A stretch of 30,445 nucleotides of DNA. Origin: an uncultured Collinsella sp. (GTDB taxonomy: Bacteria; Actinomycetota; Coriobacteriia; Coriobacteriales; Coriobacteriaceae). Below are positions 16,067-23,878 of this stretch, in pieces (positions within the stretch are counted from its first letter, which is position 1; every line of letters begins with the position of its first letter). The translations under genes were made by a program, and so were the position numbers. The notes under the pieces are model-generated. The model searched no databases. It had not been told where the DNA came from and saw nothing but the letters and a program-made list of their open reading frames with translations. Location of the stretch: NCBI GenBank assembly GCA_934654585.1, contig CAKUGF010000023.1:1-30445 (forward strand), read 5' to 3'.

Positions 16067-16764
16067 CGGCCGGCCTCCTCGACGATGTTGACGAAGTTCT
16101 TAAGGATGCGCTGCCCCAGCGCCGAGGACTTCTCGGGATGGAACTGGCAGCCCCACACGTTGCCATGGCGCACGATGCACGGGAAGCTCCGCGTGTAGTG
16201 CGTGCGCGCCAAAACGTCGGCGGCATCGGCGTCGTCGGCCACTGCATAGCTGTGGGTGAAGTACATGTTGGCACCCTCGGCAAAGCCGGCAAGCAGCGGA
16301 TCGGCCGCGCCGGCGGGCGTCATGTGCACCTGGTCCCAGCCCACGTGCGGCACCTTCAGACGGCTCGACTCCAAGCGCGTGCACGAGCCGCGCATGATGC
16401 CCAGGCCATCGACCCAGGGACCGCCGTCCTGCTCGGAAGCGCCGCCGCCCGCGGCCACATCCTCGCTCGTAGGCACGCCCTCGTTGCCGCGCTCAAAAAA
16501 CAGCTGAAGGCCCAGGCAGATGCCGAGCAGCGGAGCTCCGGCGGCGACGGCGTCGAGCACCGCGTCCGCCTCGCCGCTCTCGCGCATAAAGGCGATCGCG
16601 TCGTAGAACGCGCCCACGCCTGGGATAACCAAGCCGTCGGCGTTACGGATCTGCTCCGGGTCGTCCGATGTGCAGGCAACGGCACCGGCGCGCTCAAGCC
16701 CGCGCACGACGCTCGACAAGTTGCCCTTGTGGTAGTCGACCACCACGATCTTCGGTTCGCCCAC
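16063..16764 (-). CDS. hisH: Imidazole glycerol phosphate synthase, glutamine amidotransferase subunit
   Basis: 233 residues from a GTG at 16762-16764 placed after GAGGAGGG. It hydrolyses glutamine and channels ammonia to HisF. The class I triad is visible: Cys83 in LLGICLGLQLFF, and His and Glu in CQFHPEKSS near the C-terminus. The oxyanion-strand motif PGVGAF is at 48-53. The protein is about 30 residues longer than usual because of a Gly/Ala/Glu-rich insertion at about 92-118, between the nucleophile helix and GLGIMRG. The gene follows hisB after a spacer with a hairpin. Confidence 0.97.
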   Translation of the reverse strand: MGEPKIVVVDYHKGNLSSVVRGLERAGAVACTSDDPEQIRNADGLVIPGVGAFYDAIAFMRESGEADAVLDAVAAGAPLLGICLGLQLFFERGNEGVPTSEDVAAGGGASEQDGGPWVDGLGIMRGSCTRLESSRLKVPHVGWDQVHMTPAGAADPLLAGFAEGANMYFTHSYAVADDADAADVLARTHYTRSFPCIVRHGNVWGCQFHPEKSSALGQRILKNFVNIVEEAGR

Positions 16765-16788
16765 GCGACCCTCCTCTTCTCATCGTCC

Positions 16789-16830
16789 AAAACCACCACA
16801 AAGGTGCCTGTCCCCTTTGTGGTGGGTTTT
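16789..16830. other. Hairpin in the hisB-hisH spacer
   Basis: AAAACCACCACAAAGG and CCTTTGTGGTGGGTTTT pair over 16 bp with one bulged base around a loop with TGCCTGTCC. Read on the minus strand it ends in TTTT, so it may act as a weak attenuator or mRNA processing site between hisB and hisH. Confidence 0.6.
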
Positions 16831-16843
16831 ACTCTTGTTGCGG

Positions 16844-17431
16844 TTACAGTGAGCCCTTGGTGCTGGGGATGCCCTGCACGCGGGGGTCTAGCTCGCAGGC
16901 GTGGCGCATCGTGCGGCCCACGGCCTTAAAGGCGGCCTCGATAATGTGGTGCGAATTGCCACCCGCCAGCTCACGCACGTGCAGCGTGAGCTTGGCGTCG
17001 CGCGCAAAGGCATAGAAGAACTCAACGGCCAGTTCGGTATCGAAGCTGCCCACGCGCTCGGTCGGCACGGGCAGCTCGCAGTAGGCCTGCCCACGGCCCG
17101 AAATGTCAACGGCAGCCATCACGAGCGTCTCGTCCATGGCAATCGCCGCGTCGGCAAAGCGTGTGATGCCCGCCTTATCGCCCAGCGCCTGGCAAAACGC
17201 CTCGCCCAGCACAATGCCCGTATCCTCGACGGTGTGATGCGCGTCGACCTCCACGTCGCCCACCGCGTGCACCGTCAGGTCAAACAGACCATGGCGGCCA
17301 AAAGCGTTGAGCATGTGATCGAAAAACGGCACGCCGGTCGAGATATCGCACACGCCGGATCCATCCAGGTCGAGTTTGACGACAATGTCGGTCTCGCCCG
17401 TCTTGCGGGTTACCTCGGCATAGCGGTCCAT
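16844..17431 (-). CDS. hisB: Imidazoleglycerol-phosphate dehydratase
   Basis: 195 residues, the usual length of a single-domain IGPD; there is no N-terminal histidinol-phosphatase domain. It dehydrates imidazole glycerol phosphate to imidazole acetol phosphate using two manganese ions. Metal-binding motifs are FFDHMLNAFGRHG, DAHHTVEDTGIVLG, the SGRG segment and GGNSHHIIEAAFKA. The ATG directly abuts the hisC stop codon, and its ribosome-binding site GGAGGAG lies within the end of hisC. Confidence 0.98.
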   Translation of the reverse strand: MDRYAEVTRKTGETDIVVKLDLDGSGVCDISTGVPFFDHMLNAFGRHGLFDLTVHAVGDVEVDAHHTVEDTGIVLGEAFCQALGDKAGITRFADAAIAMDETLVMAAVDISGRGQAYCELPVPTERVGSFDTELAVEFFYAFARDAKLTLHVRELAGGNSHHIIEAAFKAVGRTMRHACELDPRVQGIPSTKGSL

Positions 17432-18547
17432 CTACATCTCCTCCTTCACCAGCGCGGCAAACGCGTCCAGCACCTCTTCGTTTTCCTGCGGCGTGCCCAC
17501 GGTGATGCGCAGGCAATCCGCGAGACCCGGCGCGTAGCTAAAGTCGCGCACCAGAATCGAATACTCGTCGCGCAGACGCTCGCGCACGCGCGTGGCATGC
17601 GGGGTGCGCACAAGCAAAAAGTTCGCCGCGGACGGCCACGCCTCCACCGGCAGGCCCGCGGCACTCATCGCGTGCAGGGAAGCCAGCTCACGATCGCGCT
17701 CATTCGCGACCAGCGCCACCACGGGCGCATACGCATCGCGCGCACGCACGCAGGCAAGCGCCGCCGCCTGGCTCAGCACGTTGACCGAATAGATCTGGCG
17801 AATCGCCGCGAACACGTCGATGACCTCGGGTGCCGCAATCACGTAACCCAAGCGCGTGCCGGCAGCGCCAAACGCCTTGGACAGCGTATGCAGAATCACC
17901 AGGTTGGGGTGCTCGGCAATAAGGCCTTGCGCCGTCGTGGCCGCACCAAACGAATCGTCGGCAAACTCAACATAGGCCTCGTCAACCATCACCATGCCGG
18001 GGCATGTATCGCACAGGGCCGTGACAAAGTCGAGCGGAGCCACGTCGCCCGTGGGATTGTTGGGCGAAGTCACAATCGCCAGATTGCACTCGGGCGCCGC
18101 CGCAAGCACGGCCGCCTGGTCGAGCTCAAAGGTCGCCGGGTCGCGCCACACATCGCGCACCTCGGTCTGGCAGAGCGACGCAAAGAACGCGTACTCGCTA
18201 AAGCACGGCGGACAGTTAAGTAGGGTCCGCCCCGCGCCGCCAAACGCCAGCAGGTAGTTATAGAGCAGCTCGTCGCCACCGTTGCCCACGCAGATGTTCT
18301 CGCGCGCCACGCCATGCCAGGCGGCCAGCTCGTCGCGCAGATCGTTGGACATGGGGTCGGGATAGCGGTTGAGCGGCGTGGCAGCGAGTGCCGCGTCGAC
18401 CGCCTCGCGCACACCAGCCGGAACGGGATAGGTGTTCTCGTTGGCCGAAAGGTTGATGCGCGTGGGCGTAAAGTTGGGGTCATAGGGCTCAATACCGGCC
18501 AAGTAGGGCTGGACGAGCTCCTTCATGCGAGGCGTCAGCTCAGCCAT
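17432..18547 (-). CDS. hisC: Histidinol-phosphate aminotransferase
   Basis: 371 residues from the ATG at 18545-18547, preceded by GAGGAGG; the longer open frame upstream overlaps hisD and was rejected. This PLP enzyme transfers the amino group of glutamate to imidazole acetol phosphate. Signatures are INLSANENTYPVP, RYPDP, GNGGDELLYNYLLAF, TSPNNPTGD, VMVDEAYVEF and the PLP lysine Lys224 in HTLSKAFGAAGTRLGY. It lies 1 bp after hisD and abuts hisB. Confidence 0.97.
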   Translation of the reverse strand: MAELTPRMKELVQPYLAGIEPYDPNFTPTRINLSANENTYPVPAGVREAVDAALAATPLNRYPDPMSNDLRDELAAWHGVARENICVGNGGDELLYNYLLAFGGAGRTLLNCPPCFSEYAFFASLCQTEVRDVWRDPATFELDQAAVLAAAPECNLAIVTSPNNPTGDVAPLDFVTALCDTCPGMVMVDEAYVEFADDSFGAATTAQGLIAEHPNLVILHTLSKAFGAAGTRLGYVIAAPEVIDVFAAIRQIYSVNVLSQAAALACVRARDAYAPVVALVANERDRELASLHAMSAAGLPVEAWPSAANFLLVRTPHATRVRERLRDEYSILVRDFSYAPGLADCLRITVGTPQENEEVLDAFAALVKEEM

Positions 18548-18548
18548 A

Positions 18549-19970
18549 CTAGGCCTCCTCGCCGGTCGTGCCAGCAGCAGCCAGGTCCACGCCCTCGGCG
18601 ACCGTCGCCACGGTATCGCCCGGCCAGGCAACCTTGGTCAGGTCGGCCGCGGCCAGCGACGCGGCGCTCACGGCATCCTCACCCTGCTCCAACACGCGAC
18701 GACGCAGGGCAGCCGAAAGCGCGTGCGCCCACAGGCCCTCGGCCTCGGCCATGCGCTGCGTGGCGGGAGCGTCGGAAAGCAGGCCCTCGGGCGTATAGCA
18801 AATAACGCTCGAACGCTTGACGAACTCTTCGACCGAAAGTGGGTTGGAGAACATGGCCGTGCCGCCGGTCGGCAGCGTGTGGTTGGGGCCGGCGACGTAA
18901 TCGCCGAGCGGCTCGGAGCTCCAGGCGCCCACAAAGATGGCACCGGCGTTGCGGATGCCGCCGAGCAGGCCCATCGCGTCCTTGCAGTGCAGCTCAAGGT
19001 GCTCGGGCGCCACGGTGTTCACGGCCTCGACGGCGGCAGCCATATCGGCCGCCACCACGATCGTGCCCTCATTATCGAGCGAGGCACGCGTGATCTCGGC
19101 ACGCGGCGACTGCGCCACCAGGATATCGATGCCCGCCTCGACCTCGCGCGCAAACTGCTCGTCGCAGGTCACCAGATAGCAGGCAGCCAGCGGATCGTGC
19201 TCGGCCTGCGCCATCAGGTCGGCCGCAACCACCATGGGCTTGGCCGTGGCATCCGCCAGCACGCAGACCTCGGAGGGGCCGGCGACCATGTCGATACCCA
19301 CGTCGCCCGAGACAATCTGCTTGGCCGCGGCGACAAAGGCGTTGCCCGGGCCGGTGATCTTGTCGACGCGCGGAATGGTCTCGGTGCCGTACGCCAGCGC
19401 GGCCACAGCCTGGGCGCCGCCCACCATATAGATCTCGTCAACGCCGCCGAGCTTTGCCGCGGCGAGCGTATACGGGCTGATCAGGCCATCCTTTTGCGGC
19501 GGCGTCACCATCACCACGCGCTTGACGCCGGCCACCTTGGCGGGAATGGCGTTCATGAGCACGGTGGAGGGATACTGCGCGCGACCGCCCGGCACGTAAA
19601 TGCCGGCCGCGGCGAGCGGGGTCACTTTGACGCCGAGCATCGTGCCGTCGGCACGCGTGGTAAACCAGCTCTGCTCGACCTCACGCTGGTGGAATTCGCG
19701 AATCTGGCGCGCGGCCTTCTCGAGCGCGGCGACAAAGACAGGGTCGAGGCCTTCGAGCGCGGCATCGATCTGCTCCTGCGGAAGGCGGAAGCTCTGCAGT
19801 TCAACACCGTCAAAACGCTGGCAGTAATCGCGCACCGCGGCATCGCCGTTGGCGCGCACGTTGGCCACGATATCGCGGGCAGCGTCGACGATGTTTTGCG
19901 GCAGCACGCCCTTGCGATTGAGCTGGTTGGTAACGAGGCGCTCACCGGGAGCAAGCTTGATGGTCTTCAT
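18549..19970 (-). CDS. hisD: Histidinol dehydrogenase
   Basis: 473 residues. It oxidises histidinol to histidine in two NAD-dependent steps with a zinc ion. Visible motifs are [55 protein letters not shown] and the catalytic APEHLELHC. It has about 40 residues more than the E. coli enzyme, partly in an extended C-terminus (after about 430). The spacer of 105 bp from hisZG contains no clear feature; the ribosome-binding site (AGGGGAT) is modest. Confidence 0.97.
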   Translation of the reverse strand: MKTIKLAPGERLVTNQLNRKGVLPQNIVDAARDIVANVRANGDAAVRDYCQRFDGVELQSFRLPQEQIDAALEGLDPVFVAALEKAARQIREFHQREVEQSWFTTRADGTMLGVKVTPLAAAGIYVPGGRAQYPSTVLMNAIPAKVAGVKRVVMVTPPQKDGLISPYTLAAAKLGGVDEIYMVGGAQAVAALAYGTETIPRVDKITGPGNAFVAAAKQIVSGDVGIDMVAGPSEVCVLADATAKPMVVAADLMAQAEHDPLAACYLVTCDEQFAREVEAGIDILVAQSPRAEITRASLDNEGTIVVAADMAAAVEAVNTVAPEHLELHCKDAMGLLGGIRNAGAIFVGAWSSEPLGDYVAGPNHTLPTGGTAMFSNPLSVEEFVKRSSVICYTPEGLLSDAPATQRMAEAEGLWAHALSAALRRRVLEQGEDAVSAASLAAADLTKVAWPGDTVATVAEGVDLAAAGTTGEEA

Positions 19971-20075
19971 ATCGGTATCCCCTATCGGTTGAGGTTGCGT
20001 TCGAAAAACGAGGTACCGGGCAGCGGCACCACTCGGTCCGCAGCCCGGATATGGGGGCGCCCGTGCGCGCTCGCG

Positions 20076-21791
20076 CTATTGTGCCGAGCCCGCGACGGGC
20101 TCAAAATGCTTGTCTTTCACGGCAGCCGCCAGGCGATCGGCCAGGTTACGCACGCGCGGATCCAAACGCGCGGCGCCCGGGTTGACGAAGAAGCGCGCCG
20201 TGCAATCCATAATGCGGCCGGTAATGACCAGGTCGTTGTCGCGCAAGGTCGCACCCGTGGCGGTGATATCCACGATACGGTCGGTCATGCCGACGATGGG
20301 GCCCAGCTCAATATTGCCGTGCAGCGAAACGATGTCGGCATTCACGCCGCGCTCGGCATACCAAGCGCTCGCGATGCGCGGGTATTTGGTGGCCACGCGC
20401 AGCGACCCGCGGCGGGCATAGTTGCGCTCAGCCTGGCCGGCGCGCCATGCGGGCTCCGCCTCAATAAAGGTGCACAGGCCGTAGCCCAGATCGACGAGCT
20501 GCAGCAGGTTGAGGTCGGCCTCGATGAGTGAGTCCCAGCCGCAGATGCCGCAGTCGGCACCGCCGCAACCCACAAAGGCCGGCGCGTCGCTGGGACGCAC
20601 GATGACAAACTCGATATCGCCGACCGCGCCCTTGCCGGCGCGCGTGTCTCGACCGCGCACAATCAGGTGGCGGCCGGGATCGCGCAGCTCAGAGACATCC
20701 AAGCCCGCAGCCTCGAGCACGTCGAGCGTGTCGGCCTTGAGCGAGCCCTTGGGCACGGCGATGCGCAGCGGGACCTCGGCGCCACGGCCCACGGCATGGT
20801 CGCCATCGGAGGCAGCGTCCTCGGCCGAAGTGCGCGCGGCCTCCAGGCGCTCGAGCGAAAAGGCGAAGCCCGCCGCCGGCACCTCGATGCCGTCGCCAAA
20901 CGCGCCGGTAAAGATGGAGTCGTAGCGACCGCCCGAGCCCACCGGATCGGGCAGGCCACCCGCGTAGGCCTTAAAGACCAGGCCGGTGTAGTAATCGAAG
21001 GAATTCATGATGGAGAAGTCGAAGGACAGCACCTGGGCATCCTCGGGAGCCAAGCCCTCAACCAGAGCACGCAATTCGCGCGTCAACGGCACGACGATAC
21101 CGGCCGCCGCCAACAGTGCGTCAACGCGATCGAGCACCTCGGCGCCGCCATGCAGGCGCGGCAGCTCGCTAATGGCAGCCTTGACGGCCTCGGGCTCGGC
21201 GCTTTCCGCCACGCGGGCATCGAGGCCCACAAAGTCGTTGGCGTGCACGCAACGCAGCGCCTCGGCAGCCAGCTCGCGATCCTCACATGCCGCGAGCAGC
21301 TCTTTAAACGGGCGCACACTACCTGCGATAATGCGCGCATCGGGCAATGCGAGCTTACGCACGGCCTCGGCGACCAGCGAGACAATCTCGACATCGCCTG
21401 CGGTATCGCCCGCGCCGATGAGCTCAAAGCCCAGCTGCGTAAACTGACGCGAACCGCCGGCATTGCGCTGGCACTCGCGAACCACCGGCGCCTCATAGCG
21501 CAGACGCAGGGGCAGGTCTGCCGCGCGCATGCGAGTCGAAACCAGGCGCACGATGGGCAGCGTGTTGTCGGGACGGACCACCAGCAGGCGACCGTCGTCG
21601 TCAAAGAGCTTGAACGGCGTGTCCGCGATGCGACCGCCTTCCTCGAGCGAACCCTTGTCCTCGAGCAGCGGCGTTTCGACCGGAAGGTAATGATGCTCCC
21701 TGAAGCAGCCCTTCACCGTCAGCGCAATCTCCTCGCGCGCCTGAGCCTCCTCGGGCAATATGTCCCGGAATCCCCACGGTGTGGCCGTCAT
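20076..21791 (-). CDS. hisG: HisZ-HisG fusion: ATP phosphoribosyltransferase with its regulatory domain
   Basis: 571 residues in one uninterrupted frame; the ATG at 21789-21791 follows GGAGG. Residues 1 to about 320 are HisZ, a catalytically inactive histidyl-tRNA synthetase paralogue: GFRDILPEEAQ, RYEAPVVRECQ with GGSRQFTQLGFELIGA, then FDYYTGLVFKAYAGGL, SGGRYDSI and PAAGFAFSLERLEA. A polar linker (about 321-339) leads to a short-form HisG (340-571): RIAVPKGSLK, VRPSDAPAFV, GADCGICGWDSLIE, RVATKYPRIA, and the PRPP-binding VDITATGATLRDNDLV. The C-terminal regulatory ACT-like domain of long HisG is absent, as expected where HisZ is used. HisG joins ATP to PRPP, the committed step; HisZ confers histidine feedback. 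In other bacteria these are separate subunits of an octamer. It is the first gene of the operon. Confidence 0.95.
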   Translation of the reverse strand: MTATPWGFRDILPEEAQAREEIALTVKGCFREHHYLPVETPLLEDKGSLEEGGRIADTPFKLFDDDGRLLVVRPDNTLPIVRLVSTRMRAADLPLRLRYEAPVVRECQRNAGGSRQFTQLGFELIGAGDTAGDVEIVSLVAEAVRKLALPDARIIAGSVRPFKELLAACEDRELAAEALRCVHANDFVGLDARVAESAEPEAVKAAISELPRLHGGAEVLDRVDALLAAAGIVVPLTRELRALVEGLAPEDAQVLSFDFSIMNSFDYYTGLVFKAYAGGLPDPVGSGGRYDSIFTGAFGDGIEVPAAGFAFSLERLEAARTSAEDAASDGDHAVGRGAEVPLRIAVPKGSLKADTLDVLEAAGLDVSELRDPGRHLIVRGRDTRAGKGAVGDIEFVIVRPSDAPAFVGCGGADCGICGWDSLIEADLNLLQLVDLGYGLCTFIEAEPAWRAGQAERNYARRGSLRVATKYPRIASAWYAERGVNADIVSLHGNIELGPIVGMTDRIVDITATGATLRDNDLVITGRIMDCTARFFVNPGAARLDPRVRNLADRLAAAVKDKHFEPVAGSAQ

Positions 21792-21827
21792 CTGGTGAGC
21801 CTCCTCATGCTGTGCTTCATATAGAAC

Positions 21828-21857
21828 AGAAGACCGGCATAGCTCCGCCGGTCTTCT
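21828..21857. promoter_or_regulatory. Hairpin in the his operon leader
   Basis: A perfect 11-bp stem, AGAAGACCGGC and its complement GCCGGTCTTCT, with an 8-base loop lies 37 bases before the hisZG start. On the minus strand it is not followed by a T run. Just upstream on the minus strand is TATGCT, a possible -10. A stabilising 5' fold or protein site are both possible. Confidence 0.55.
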
Positions 21858-22011
21858 GGGTACTTTAGCATACTAGAGTGCTTGCGGGGAGAATCGTCCC
21901 TCTCGGCTCACAGCGTATTCATTTGGAAACACAGGGAAAGCACGTCCCACCTTCCAGCCGAAAACTGGGACGCATTTTCCGCCGGAGACCTTAACGGAAT
22001 ATGTCATCCCC
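21858..22011. other. Intergenic stretch between the his operon and tal
   Basis: Part of a 356-bp region (21792-22147) without a gene. It should hold the his operon promoter near its left end and contains one dispersed copy of the 62-bp repeat. No other feature is seen. Confidence 0.4.
21935..22010. repeat. Dispersed copy of the 62-bp palindromic repeat
   Basis: About 1.2 units related to the array at 29112-29401. The half unit GGAAAGCACGTCCCACCTTC has the same 31-base length as in the array, and is followed by TGGGACGCATTTTCCGCC and an ACCTTAACGGAA segment. It is about 7 kb from the array. Confidence 0.7.
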
Positions 22012-22066
22012 AAAACAAAGAAAGCCCCAGGTCGCCAAAAGCCGTAAGCCTTTGCCGACCTGGGGC
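22012..22066 (-). terminator. Intrinsic terminator of tal
   Basis: On the minus strand GCCCCAGGTCG pairs with CGACCTGGGGC (11 bp; loop about 21 bases with an inner GC-rich fold) and is followed by TTTCTTTGTTTTG. It lies 81 bases after the tal stop codon. Confidence 0.8.
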
Positions 22067-22147
22067 ATTTCGAGCCGTCGCCGTACAGGCAACGACGACC
22101 CTTATTCCTTCTGTCACCAACCGATGCGGACGCTTTGGCCCGTTCGA

Positions 22148-22852
22148 TTACGGCAGGATGTGGAATCCAAGCGTTTCGATATCGCGAGCGAAACCCTTAA
22201 CGGTGTCGAGCGAGTACTCCATAAGGTCCTTGCCGACGTTCTTGCGCTTGGCCAGAATGCCGTTAGGAACGGTGATGATCTGGCATCCCACAGACTCTGC
22301 CTGATAGATGTTCAGGAGCTCGCGGGTAGATGCCCAAAGTACCTCGCACTGCGGCTTTGCCGCAGCCTTTTTGACAGACTCGGCCATGAGCGGCAGCGGA
22401 TCGACGCCGGTGTCGGCGATACGGCCGGCAAAAATCGAGATGATAGACGGCGTCTCGGCAGAAACAGCATCCACAAACTCATCAACCTGCTCGGGAGTAA
22501 AGATCGTCGTGACGTTTACCTTAATGCCGTCGGCAGAAAGGCGCTTAACGAGCGCCGCGGTCGACTCGCCCTTGGTATTAAGTGCGGGAATCTTGACATA
22601 CACGTTGTCGGCCCAAGTCGCAATCTCGCGAGCCTCGGCCTCCATCCCAGCTTCATCGTCCGCAAAGACCTCGAACGAGACCGAGACATCGGTAATGTGC
22701 TCGAGCACGGTCTTGGCGAACTCGCGGTAATCGGTCACGCCGCCCGCCTTCATGAGCGAGGGATTGGTCGTGAAACCCTGGACGTTACCGTTTTCGGCCA
22801 TGTCGAGCATGCCCTCAAGATTGGCACCGTCGGCAAATACCTTGATTGCCAT
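22148..22852 (-). CDS. tal: Transaldolase, short FSA-like type
   Basis: 234 residues from the ATG at 22850-22852, with GTAAGGAGT upstream; a longer frame has no ribosome-binding site. The small-transaldolase/fructose-6-phosphate aldolase family is shown by KVFADGANLEGML, GFTTNPSLM, the Schiff-base Lys87 in NVYVKIPAL, NVTTIFTPEQ, SIFAGRIADTG and VLWASTRELLN. It transfers a dihydroxyacetone unit between sugar phosphates, or cleaves fructose 6-phosphate; sequence alone does not decide. It is the last gene of the carbohydrate cluster, 92 bp after the GntR gene, and is followed by a terminator. Confidence 0.88.
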   Translation of the reverse strand: MAIKVFADGANLEGMLDMAENGNVQGFTTNPSLMKAGGVTDYREFAKTVLEHITDVSVSFEVFADDEAGMEAEAREIATWADNVYVKIPALNTKGESTAALVKRLSADGIKVNVTTIFTPEQVDEFVDAVSAETPSIISIFAGRIADTGVDPLPLMAESVKKAAAKPQCEVLWASTRELLNIYQAESVGCQIITVPNGILAKRKNVGKDLMEYSLDTVKGFARDIETLGFHILP

Positions 22853-22944
22853 AATGTACTCCTTACATACAAAATGATGAAGAAATGTACGAACTGAATT
22901 GTTTGCCAAATAACTGGCAGCGTTAGCACAAGATGGCGGGCCCG

Positions 22945-23682
22945 TTAATCGAGCTCGATCTCGAGATGGTAGAGATCGGCGCGGTAGAACGACTCGACGT
23001 ACTCACGGGGCACATTCTGCTGGTCATGAGAAACCCTCGTGATATTAAGCAGCGGGGCACCGGCGCTGACGCCCAAAAGCTCGGCCTGCTCGTCGGTGGC
23101 AACGCAAGCTCCGATTTTTTGACTCACGCGACTCCAACGAATATCACAGGAGTTATTGAGGTAGGAGCGAAGCGATTCCTTGGAGAAGTCACGTTCCGCA
23201 ATATGCGGGACAAAACCATCTTCGTAGTAAATCGTCTCCAGATAGAACGGACGCTCGCCCGACACGCGCACGCGACGGAGGCAAAAAGCCTTCATGCCTT
23301 CATCCAGGCCCAGCTCTTGGGCAACATGCTGAGGCATGGGAACAACGCTCGACTCGATCAGGCGTTTCTGCGGCACCGCAAACTCGTCTACATTCTTTTT
23401 GATATAGCTCGAGACACGTTTGGGTGAACTGAGCGGCACGTTGGCAATAACCTCGGAACCGCGGCCGCGCTTCTTCTCGATCAGACCGTTATTGGAAAGC
23501 AGCTCCATCGCCTTGCGCGCGGTTGCACGCGAGACGTCATAGCGCTTCATGAGATCACTTTCGGAGGGGATGTAATCGCCAATCTTGTAAACACCGCTCG
23601 TAATTCCTTGGAACAGGATATCGTACAGCTGCGAATACAGCTGCTCCTTACCACTAAAATCGAGCTCAGACGTTTCGACCAT
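22945..23682 (-). CDS. GntR-family regulator with UTRA domain (HutC subfamily)
   Basis: 245 residues; of two adjacent ATG codons I chose 23680-23682, because AGGAGGG ends too close to the other. The N-terminal winged helix (about 10-75) has QLYSQLYDILFQGITSGVYK, IPSESDLMKRYDVSRATARK and LIEKKRGRGSEV. The UTRA ligand-binding domain (about 95-240) carries CLRRVRVSGERPFYLETIYY and a RVSHDQQNVPREYVESFYRAD end. Such proteins are mostly repressors released by a sugar phosphate or similar metabolite. Lying inside the PTS/aldolase cluster, it probably controls it. The likely site is the palindrome cluster at 28881-28920. Confidence 0.92.
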   Translation of the reverse strand: MVETSELDFSGKEQLYSQLYDILFQGITSGVYKIGDYIPSESDLMKRYDVSRATARKAMELLSNNGLIEKKRGRGSEVIANVPLSSPKRVSSYIKKNVDEFAVPQKRLIESSVVPMPQHVAQELGLDEGMKAFCLRRVRVSGERPFYLETIYYEDGFVPHIAERDFSKESLRSYLNNSCDIRWSRVSQKIGACVATDEQAELLGVSAGAPLLNITRVSHDQQNVPREYVESFYRADLYHLEIELD

Positions 23683-23839
23683 CATCCCTCCTCTATCTGG
23701 ACCGGCCCTTTTAACCCTTCGTATCAGATGTTGCCATGCAATAAATGTTACCCAAAAAAACTTAAAAGACGCACATCGATAAAAGCACCCGTGAACAATC
23801 TCATTTCGCCTGGGCCCGTTTCACGAACCCATCAGAGAC

Positions 23840-23871
23840 CCCGGGCATTCCTTGTGCAACGAATGCCCGGG
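23840..23871 (-). terminator. Hairpin after the kinase-deoC gene
   Basis: CCCGGGCATTC and its complement GAATGCCCGGG (11 bp) enclose a 10-base loop, 8 bases after the stop codon. No T run follows on the minus strand, so termination is uncertain; it may separate gntR-tal from the upstream genes or trim the mRNA. Confidence 0.5.
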
Positions 23872-23878
23872 ACATAGG

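Noticed and set aside
14441..20531. Very long plus-strand open frames (for example 14441-16198 and 18525-20531) opposite the his genes
   Set aside because: They are antisense shadows caused by GC-rich codon use of hisF, hisA, hisD and hisZG; their translations are low-complexity in Arg, His and Gln and lack ribosome-binding sites.
21792..21900. T-box or histidine-codon attenuator for the his operon
   Set aside because: No T-box core (AGGGTGG-type) is present and the only short leader frame has one His codon; there is no terminator with a T run before hisZG.
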